From: CAZPMO01 sp964587515
GTDB lineage: Bacteria; Pseudomonadota; Alphaproteobacteria; MPNO01
Assembly: GCA_964587515.1 (NCBI GenBank)
Contig: CAZPMO010000166.1
Location: 1 to 10,854, forward strand
Direction: 5' to 3'
Length of the DNA stretch: 10,854 nucleotides
Under the pieces are notes generated by a model. It was given only the letters and a program-made list of their open reading frames with translations. It searched no databases and had not been told where the DNA came from. The translations under genes and the position numbers were made by a program. Within the stretch, counting starts at the first letter, position 1; every line of letters begins with the position of its first letter. This document shows positions 6,072-10,854 of the stretch, piece by piece.

Positions 6072-6961
6072 GTGACGCGAGCGCGCATGGTCACCAGCGC
6101 GACGCCGGTGGCGGCGATCGCGAACCCACCCAGCGCGACCGGACCGAAGGTCTCGCCGAAAGTGAGGTAGCCCATCGCGACGGCGGTCGGCGGGGTGAGA
6201 TAGAACAGGCTGGAGACCCGCGCCGCCTCACCGCGCCGCAGCATGATGAAATAAAGATTGGTGGCCGCGATGGAGAGCACCAGCGACAACCAGACCACGG
6301 TGAATGCGATCTCCGGACCCCAGACGACCTCTCGGGTCTCAAAACCGAACGCGACGGCGCCGCTTGCAATGGCGGAGGTCAGGTGCTGGATGATGAGACC
6401 GGAGCGGAGGTCCATATCGGCGCAGTAGCGCTTCTGATAGAGCGAACCGGCGGTGATCAGGAACGGCGTCAGCGCTATGGCGCCGAAGCCCAACGTCGTG
6501 CCAGTGCCGATGGAGAACCTCTCCGACATCACCACCGCGAGCCCGCCGAACCCCAGGACGAACCCACCCCATTGCCGCAGGCTGATGCGCTCCGACAGCA
6601 CGCGGCCGACCAGCGCGGCGGTCAAGAGCGGCTGCATGCCGGCGATCAACGCGGCCGCGCCCTGGCTTACCCCCTCGCCCAGCGCCACGAACATGCAGCC
6701 GAGATAGGCGAATTGCAGCAGGAACCCCGCCACCGCGATGTGGCCGGCCTCGCGCCAGCTTCGCGGCCAGCGCACCGTGATGAACGGCAGGATCGCCAAC
6801 ACGATCGCCACGTTGAGCGCGGAGCGCACGGTCATCAGCGTGAAGGGCTCGATAAATTGCACGCCGAATTTCACCGCCGGAAATCCGGACGCCCAGAACA
6901 GCACGAACAGGCCCGGCGCGCAGACGATCCAGATCGGTGTTTTGGCGGGCGGTTCAGCCAT
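6068..6961 (-). CDS. EamA/DMT family permease (second of tandem pair)
   Basis: This is an inner-membrane drug/metabolite transporter with two EamA repeats and about ten hydrophobic helices. Members commonly export amino acids or related metabolites; the substrate here is unknown. Visible family features are LFWASGFPAVKFG near the N terminus, a GMQPLLTAALVGRVLSERI loop ending repeat one, GSLYQKRY opening repeat two, and YLTPPTAVAMGYLTFGE near the end. It aligns with the next gene upstream almost without gaps, so the two are paralogues. I choose the second ATG (6959-6961): GAGGA lies 6 nt before it, whereas the first ATG (6965-6967, MSMAEPP) directly abuts that site. The upstream stop is only a few bases away, and the stop here overlaps the ChaC-like start, so the three genes form one operon. 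Confidence 0.88.
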   Translation of the reverse strand: MAEPPAKTPIWIVCAPGLFVLFWASGFPAVKFGVQFIEPFTLMTVRSALNVAIVLAILPFITVRWPRSWREAGHIAVAGFLLQFAYLGCMFVALGEGVSQGAAALIAGMQPLLTAALVGRVLSERISLRQWGGFVLGFGGLAVVMSERFSIGTGTTLGFGAIALTPFLITAGSLYQKRYCADMDLRSGLIIQHLTSAIASGAVAFGFETREVVWGPEIAFTVVWLSLVLSIAATNLYFIMLRRGEAARVSSLFYLTPPTAVAMGYLTFGETFGPVALGGFAIAATGVALVTMRARVT

Positions 6962-6970
6962 ACTCATTCC

Positions 6971-7855
6971 TCAGCGCGCCGCCAGCGCGACGCCGGCGAC
7001 CGCGATCGCCATGCCGCCCAGCGCCAGCGCCCCCAGCGTCTCGCCGAACGCGAGCCAGCCCATGATCGCGGTGGTCGGCGGGCTGAGATAGATCAGGCTG
7101 GTGATCCTTGCCGCCGCGCCGCGCCGCACCAGCCAGTAATAAAGCGTGATCGCGATCACCGACAGGCCGAACGCCGACCACAGCAGGGCGAACAGAAATT
7201 CGCCGGTCCACTGCACGACCATCGTCTCGAACGTGGCGGCCAGCGCGAACATCACCGCGCAGGAAACGACATTCTGCACCGCGACCGAACTCCTGATATC
7301 GAAATCGCCGCAGAACCGTTTCTGGTAGAGCGTGCCGAGGGTGATCGAGACCAGCCCCAGCGCGCCGAAGGCGAAACCGGCCACCGGCGCGCCGGCGATC
7401 GTGACGCGCTCGGCCACCACCATGCCAAGCCCGACGAAGCCGAGGCCGAGGCCGAGCCACTGGCGCGCGCCCACCCGTTCTCCCAGGAAGGAGCCCACCA
7501 ACGCCCCGGTCAGCAGCGGCTGGAGCCCCAGTACGAGCGCGATGATGCCGGTCGAGATGCCGAGATAAATGCCGTAATACGCGCCCACCAGATAGAAGGT
7601 CTGAACCATCAGCCCGGCGGTAACGATATGCAGCCAGTCGCGCGGCGCGCGCGGCCATTCCACCTTCCACAGCAAACAGATCGCCAACAACGTCGCGCTG
7701 CCGATCACGAAGCGCAGGGCCAGAAAGGTGAACGGCTCGGCATAGGGAAAGCCGTATTTCGCCGCCACGAAGCCGCTGGCCCAGAAGAAGATGAACAGCG
7801 CCGCGACCAGGGCGAACAAGGCCGGGCTGAACGGCGCGGCGCGGCCGGTCGCCAT
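6971..7855 (-). CDS. EamA/DMT family permease (first of tandem pair)
   Basis: This 294-residue inner-membrane permease has two EamA repeats and about ten hydrophobic segments. Motifs sit at the same residue numbers as in its downstream paralogue (counted from that protein's first ATG): FFWASGFVAAKYG (23-35), GLQPLLTGALVGSFLGERV (110-128), LGTLYQKRF (173-181) and YLSPPTTAIMGWLAFGE (256-272). It probably exports an amino acid or related metabolite; two paralogues might pair or differ in substrate. The ATG at 7853-7855 has no Shine-Dalgarno sequence, and the in-frame codons upstream reach a TAA without another start. The start overlaps the TGA of an 11-codon upstream ORF (TGATG), suggesting re-initiation. 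A promoter-like pair lies at 7900-7928. Confidence 0.88.
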   Translation of the reverse strand: MATGRAAPFSPALFALVAALFIFFWASGFVAAKYGFPYAEPFTFLALRFVIGSATLLAICLLWKVEWPRAPRDWLHIVTAGLMVQTFYLVGAYYGIYLGISTGIIALVLGLQPLLTGALVGSFLGERVGARQWLGLGLGFVGLGMVVAERVTIAGAPVAGFAFGALGLVSITLGTLYQKRFCGDFDIRSSVAVQNVVSCAVMFALAATFETMVVQWTGEFLFALLWSAFGLSVIAITLYYWLVRRGAAARITSLIYLSPPTTAIMGWLAFGETLGALALGGMAIAVAGVALAAR

Positions 7856-7890
7856 CAGTGCGAGAACTTAAGGGTATGAGACGGGGTCAT
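7855..7890 (-). CDS. Short upstream ORF (11-residue leader peptide candidate)
   Basis: On the - strand ATG at 7888-7890 opens an 11-codon frame, MTPSHTLKFSH, whose TGA (7855-7857) overlaps the ATG of the first EamA gene. The predicted transcription start lies only a few bases before this ATG, so it could be translated without a leader and deliver ribosomes to the permease start, which lacks its own binding site. There is no conservation evidence. It could also be chance. Confidence 0.35.
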   Translation of the reverse strand: MTPSHTLKFSH

Positions 7891-7899
7891 GGGCGCGGG

Positions 7900-7928
7900 A
7901 GTGTAGCGCCCGGCGTCCTTCCCTGCAA
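7900..7928 (-). promoter_or_regulatory. Candidate promoter of the EamA-EamA-ChaC operon
   Basis: On the - strand TTGCAG (7923-7928) and TACACT (7900-7905) are spaced by exactly 17 bp. The predicted start near 7893 gives a leader of about 38 nt to the permease ATG. The -35 is weak, and the tandem hairpin array begins at its upstream edge. Confidence 0.35.
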
Positions 7929-8009
7929 AGCGCCGCCCCGACGGCGCGCCAAAAAATAAGCGCCGCCCCGACGGCGCGCCGAAAACAGCGCCGCCTCGAC
8001 GGCGGTGCG
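7928..8009. repeat. Three tandem GC hairpin repeats of 30-bp period
   Basis: Two identical 23-bp units (7928-7950 and 7958-7980) begin AAGCGCCGCCCC and end GGCGCGCC. Each forms a perfect 6-bp stem GCGCCG/CGGCGC with the loop CCCCGA, and each is followed by an A-rich spacer. A third, degenerate unit lies at about 7987-8009 (GCGCCGCCTCGACGGCGG). The period is 30 bp. The array fills the space between the two divergent genes. Confidence 0.85.
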
Positions 8010-8024
8010 GAGGCGATTTATAAA
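7995..8024 (+). promoter_or_regulatory. Weak candidate promoter for the DUF2125 gene
   Basis: CTCGAC (7995-8000), 17 bp, then TTATAA (8018-8023, within the palindrome TTTATAAA) resembles a weak sigma-70 promoter. It lies 24 nt before the ATG and overlaps the third repeat unit. The GGAG at 8038-8041, 6 nt before the ATG, is a good ribosome-binding site. Confidence 0.25.
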
Positions 8025-8047
8025 CGCATCGGAGATCGGAGAACGGC

Positions 8048-9040
8048 ATGATACGCCGAGTCATTGTCGCCGCCGCGCTGCTTCTGGCCGCGGCCGGAGC
8101 CTACAGCGCCTACTGGATGAGCGCGGCCGATACGCTGCGCGCCGAGATCGCCCGCTGGGCGGCCGAGCGCCGCGCGGAAGGCTGGACCGTCGCCTATGAC
8201 GGACCGGAAATATCCGGATTTCCCCTGGCCCTGGGCGCGACGATCGCCACGCCGCACCTCGCCGTGCCGGGATGGTCGTGGCATGGGCCGACCGTCATGG
8301 CCTCGGCCCGACCCTGGTCGCCGGGTGAGATCGCATTGAATTTTCCGGGCGCCCACCGGATCGAGATCGTTGGCCGCGACAGGCGCCGCGTCATCGTCGC
8401 GAAAGCCGGCGCCGCGACCGGATGGTTTCGCGCCGCCGCCGATGGGCGGATCGCCGAGGCCGCCGCGAACCTGACCACCGTCGAGGCCGGCCGCGCCGGG
8501 GATGACGCGACGACCACCGCGGCAAAAGTCACTATTCGCCTGATCCCGACCGGGTCGCGGATCGCGATGACGATTACGGATATGCTGTTGCCGCCCGACA
8601 CGCGACCGCCTTTGGGCCGCGCCGTCGAGCGCATCGATTCCCTGGTCGCGCTGCAAGGACCCATCGCCGGTCAGACCCCGCACGAGGCGCTGATGCGGTG
8701 GCGGGACGGCGGCGGGACCATGGAGATCGAACATCTGCGGCTGTTGTGGGGCGGGCTCGATTTCTCGGGCAGCGGGACGATGGCGCTCGACGGCGCGCTG
8801 CAACCGATCGGCGCGATGAAGGCGCGCATCGCCGGCTACCGCGCGCTGGTGGACGCGCTGGAGACGGCCGGGCTGTTGCGCGGCACGGACGGCTTCGTCG
8901 CCAAGCTGGCGCTCGGCATGGTGGCGCGCGCGACGCCGGGCGGCAACAACATCGTCTCCCTGCCGGTCACGCTTCAGGACCGTCGCCTCTCCATCGGCCC
9001 CGCCAAACTGCTGCGCCTGCCCGCCATCAAATGGGATTAA
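8048..9040 (+). CDS. DUF2125 family envelope protein
   Basis: This 330-residue protein of unknown function matches the alphaproteobacterial DUF2125 family in layout. It has an N-terminal hydrophobic signal or anchor (RRVIVAAALLLAAAGAYSAYW, 3-23), then a helix (ADTLRAEIARWAAERRAEGW, 27-46), then the characteristic YDGPEISGFPLALGATIATP stretch (50-69). The rest is beta-rich, with repeated edges such as WGGLDFSGSGTMALDGALQPIG at 234-255. It is probably periplasmic and tethered to the inner membrane. No catalytic motif is visible. The ATG at 8048 has GGAG 6 nt upstream. It is transcribed alone, divergent from the permease operon, and its TAA overlaps the stop of the convergent ring-hydroxylase gene by 3 bases. 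The family call rests on recalled pattern and should be checked with a profile. Confidence 0.78.
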   Translation: MIRRVIVAAALLLAAAGAYSAYWMSAADTLRAEIARWAAERRAEGWTVAYDGPEISGFPLALGATIATPHLAVPGWSWHGPTVMASARPWSPGEIALNFPGAHRIEIVGRDRRRVIVAKAGAATGWFRAAADGRIAEAAANLTTVEAGRAGDDATTTAAKVTIRLIPTGSRIAMTITDMLLPPDTRPPLGRAVERIDSLVALQGPIAGQTPHEALMRWRDGGGTMEIEHLRLLWGGLDFSGSGTMALDGALQPIGAMKARIAGYRALVDALETAGLLRGTDGFVAKLALGMVARATPGGNNIVSLPVTLQDRRLSIGPAKLLRLPAIKWD

Positions 9041-10692
9041 TCCGCTAAAGCGCCGCGCGCGGTGTCGATCAGGGCGGCGGCGTCGGGCGGCGACCGGTTG
9101 CCGCGCCAGGCTACATGCTGGTCGGGGCGCACCAGGACGAGATCGGCGGCGTAGAGATCGCGCGCCGCGGGCCCCGGCACGTCGAGGATTTCGAGCGGTG
9201 CGCGGCACGCGGCGGCGGCCTCTTCGATGGCGGAGACATCGGCCCGACTGCCGCCCAGACGCAACAGCGTGAAGCCCGGCCCCAGCCGGTCGTACAGCGC
9301 CTCGCCCTCGCCCATCCACACATGCGGCGCGCGCGCGCCGGGGCACGCGTTGGGCGCGTAGGCGTTGGGGTCTTCGGGCGGCGGGTCGGTTCCGTCATGA
9401 TCGACGATGGACGAGTCTCCATAGCGCACCCCCAGCATGATGCCGGGAATGATGAATTCGCTGAACGCGTGGGCCCCGAGGCGGGCGCCTAGCGCGTCCC
9501 GTTCGGCGCGCCCGGCCGGGGTGTCGCGTTCGACGTCTTCGGTGATCGGCACCGTGCCCACTGAATCGGCGAATCCGCGCGCGAAATTCACGTTGCGGTG
9601 GCCGATCGGTCGGCGTTCGTCGTCATAGCTTTGGGCAAGACCGTCGCCGCCCCAGCCCGCGCACAGAGCCGCCAGCTTCCAGCCGAGATTGGCCGCGTCG
9701 TCGACGCCGGTGTTCATGCCCATCCCGCCGGTCGGCGTGAACAGATGCGACGAATCTCCGACCAGGAACACCCGGCCCGCCACGAAGCGCTGCGCCACCA
9801 GGCTGAAACCCGCCGTCCACGGCACCGCCGAAAGGATCTCGATCGGCGCCTCGCGGCCCGCCATTTCCCGGAGGATCCCCGCCGCATCGACCGGTCCCCC
9901 GTCTTTCGGCATGTTGGTCTGGAGCAGGAACCGGTCGGTATCGTCCACATGGATCAGCAGCCCGCGCACCCGGGGATTGAACACCCAGTACTGCCAGGAC
10001 CGCGCCACCTTGAGCCAGGACGAAACATCGCGGGCGCGGAAATAGGCGGCATACATGGAGCCGCCCATGAAAGGCCGCACCACGCCCGACTCGCCCTCAT
10101 ATTCGATGCCGAGCGTTTTGCGCACGATACTGTTGCCGGCGTCCGCGCCGACCAGATAATCCGCCTCGAACGTGACCCGCCGCCCGGTCGCGACCTCCTC
10201 GGCAATGGCGGTCACGTGGCTGTCCCGATCCTCGAACTCAACCAAACGCCAGCCGAAACGGAGATCGATCGCGGGCAGCTCCTCGGCCCGCGCCTTCAGA
10301 TGCCGTTCGAGATAAATCTGCGAGCAGCGATGCGGCGGCTCGGGCGAGGCCCAGTGGCCGGCGCCGGCGCGCGCCTCGGCAAGCGCTTGCGTGCGCGACG
10401 GCATGTTGAGCCGCGCCAGCTCAAATCCGTCTAGGCCGGTGAAATAGGCCACATCGGTGGGATGGTCGTCGGCGAGGCCCGAGGCGCGCACCCGCGACGC
10501 CACGCCGAGACGGCGCAGATGTTCCATGGTGCGCGCGCCGATGGCGTTTGCCTTGGGGTGGGTCGCGGTGTCGGGCCGGTCGTTGAGCAGCACGCAATCG
10601 ACGCCGCGCACGCCGAGTTCCAGCGCCAGCACCAGCCCGACGGGGCCGCCGCCGGCAATCAGAACGGGTGTACGGATCAGGTCATCGGACAT
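9037..10692 (-). CDS. FAD-dependent aromatic hydroxylase (group A flavin monooxygenase)
   Basis: This 551-residue flavoprotein is of the PheA/TfdB/MhpA-like type, which uses NAD(P)H and O2 to hydroxylate an aromatic ring. The FAD-binding Rossmann motif VLIAGGGPVGL is at 10-20. HPKANAIGARTMEHLRRLG (45-63) is typical of ring hydroxylases. The region DYLVGADAGNSIVRKTLGI (178-196) corresponds to the DG motif but reads DAGNS rather than the usual DGARS. The ribityl-binding GD motif is GRVFLVGDSSHLFTPTGGMGMN (306-327), followed by DAANLGWKLAA. The C-terminal thioredoxin-like domain ends with VLVRPDQHVAWRG (519-531). I start at the ATG 10690-10692 (MSDDLIRTPV), because a longer frame from 10794 adds 34 residues without family character. 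No Shine-Dalgarno sequence is visible; TATGAT lies 9 bases before the ATG, so a leaderless message is possible. Its stop overlaps that of the convergent DUF2125 gene. The substrate is unknown. Confidence 0.88.
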   Translation of the reverse strand: MSDDLIRTPVLIAGGGPVGLVLALELGVRGVDCVLLNDRPDTATHPKANAIGARTMEHLRRLGVASRVRASGLADDHPTDVAYFTGLDGFELARLNMPSRTQALAEARAGAGHWASPEPPHRCSQIYLERHLKARAEELPAIDLRFGWRLVEFEDRDSHVTAIAEEVATGRRVTFEADYLVGADAGNSIVRKTLGIEYEGESGVVRPFMGGSMYAAYFRARDVSSWLKVARSWQYWVFNPRVRGLLIHVDDTDRFLLQTNMPKDGGPVDAAGILREMAGREAPIEILSAVPWTAGFSLVAQRFVAGRVFLVGDSSHLFTPTGGMGMNTGVDDAANLGWKLAALCAGWGGDGLAQSYDDERRPIGHRNVNFARGFADSVGTVPITEDVERDTPAGRAERDALGARLGAHAFSEFIIPGIMLGVRYGDSSIVDHDGTDPPPEDPNAYAPNACPGARAPHVWMGEGEALYDRLGPGFTLLRLGGSRADVSAIEEAAAACRAPLEILDVPGPAARDLYAADLVLVRPDQHVAWRGNRSPPDAAALIDTARGALAD

Positions 10693-10719
10693 CGCCGCCG
10701 CATCATATACCAGCGGTCC

Positions 10720-10854
10720 TTGATATTGACCTGTTTCACCGGAGAGAAATTCACCACCGGGCAGGAGTGGTTCGCGCCGTGGTACGAGTACCACAAGCGG
10801 GCCACGACGCCCCCGGTGGTGAATTTATTCCGGCCTTCGGTGACCGCGGGGGGG
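10720..10854 (+). CDS. Possible partial coding frame running off the right edge
   Basis: One + strand frame stays open from about 10720 to the edge, with mostly G/C third positions in its central part. It reads TCFTGEKFTTGQEWF, then APWYEYHKRATTPPVVN, then LFRPSVTAG. Possible starts are the TTG codons at 10720 and 10726; no ribosome-binding site is visible. I do not recognise the product. The nested palindrome lies inside this frame, and the antisense frame is also open, so it may be non-coding. The last bases are a G run at the window edge. Confidence 0.22.
   Translation, partial: MILTCFTGEKFTTGQEWFAPWYEYHKRATTPPVVNLFRPSVTAGG
10747..10826. repeat. Nested, co-axial inverted repeat
   Basis: Perfect 15-bp arms AAATTCACCACCGGG (10747-10761) and CCCGGTGGTGAATTT (10812-10826) surround a second perfect palindrome, GTGGTAC (10779-10785) and GTACCAC (10788-10794) with loop GA. 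Both share one axis at 10786.5, while the stretches between are not complementary. It lies just upstream of the hydroxylase gene and may be an operator or a folded end. Confidence 0.8.

Noticed and set aside
6011..7879. A 622-codon open frame on the + strand
   Set aside because: It is antisense to the two EamA genes and the ChaC-like gene. Its charged, His/Arg/Gln-rich product and internal repeat follow from the paralogous membrane genes read backwards. The opposite strand has clear families.
7928..8009. A CRISPR array
   Set aside because: There are only two exact units and one degenerate unit, with 7-bp A-rich spacers, far too short for CRISPR spacers; no cas genes are present.
7855..8064. 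A 69-residue - strand frame with an in-frame repeat FGAPSGRR
   Set aside because: It is mostly the translated tandem hairpin repeat and overlaps the start of the DUF2125 gene. Only its last 11 codons, downstream of the promoter candidate, were kept as a leader candidate.
8018..9346. A 442-codon frame on the - strand
   Set aside because: It is antisense to the DUF2125 gene and out of frame within the hydroxylase; it is Arg/Gly-rich with no motif.
10693..10794. A 34-residue N-terminal extension of the hydroxylase
   Set aside because: The extension lacks family features and crosses the palindrome. The MSDDLIRTPVLIAGGG start fits the usual distance to the FAD motif.

Overview
This is a GC-rich window with third codon positions strongly biased to G/C. 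It most likely comes from an alphaproteobacterium. The evidence is a DUF2125 protein (an almost exclusively alphaproteobacterial family), several intergenic hairpins of the GTCA(T/C)-stem-CTTGA-stem type common in that class, and promoter-like motifs with a CTATAG-type -10. The 10-base N run with a duplicated flank, and the ragged right edge, suggest a draft or metagenome-derived contig. Genus cannot be read from this.

Layout. (1) 1-121: non-coding, with one hairpin repeat. (2) 122-2550, + strand: a EutA-like reactivating factor for ethanolamine ammonia-lyase, a 149-bp spacer holding an inverted pair of hairpin repeats, then a NicO/UreH-type nickel/cobalt transporter with a His-rich loop. (3) 5175-2552, - strand: a tight operon of two tandem fumarylacetoacetate-hydrolase (FAH) family enzymes and a TauE/SafE-type permease. 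The permease gene is broken by an assembly fault: a 26-bp direct repeat flanking 117 unrelated bases and 10 Ns. (4) 5176-5492: non-coding, with a promoter candidate and an inverted repeat pair resembling a REPIN. (5) 7855-5493, - strand: an operon of two paralogous EamA/DMT permeases and a ChaC-like gamma-glutamylcyclotransferase. An 11-codon upstream ORF ends in a TGATG overlap with the first permease. (6) 7856-8047: a divergent regulatory region with a 30-bp-period tandem hairpin repeat. (7) 8048-9040, + strand: a DUF2125 envelope protein. (8) 10692-9037, - strand: a FAD-dependent aromatic-ring hydroxylase, convergent with and overlapping the DUF2125 gene by 4 bp. (9) 10693-10854: a co-axial nested palindrome and a possible partial + strand reading frame.

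How the genes may work together. The ring hydroxylase and the two FAH proteins fit catabolism of an aromatic or other ring-derived acid, with TauE moving a small anion. EutA and the Ni/Co transporter share a cobalamin theme, since EutA serves an adenosylcobalamin enzyme. The EamA-EamA-ChaC operon suggests handling of amino acids or glutathione products. These links rest on gene order and family knowledge only. I see no single clearly new defence or mobile system. The most notable items are the hairpin repeat families, the short upstream ORF, the NEG variant shared by both FAH proteins, and the assembly fault in the permease gene.
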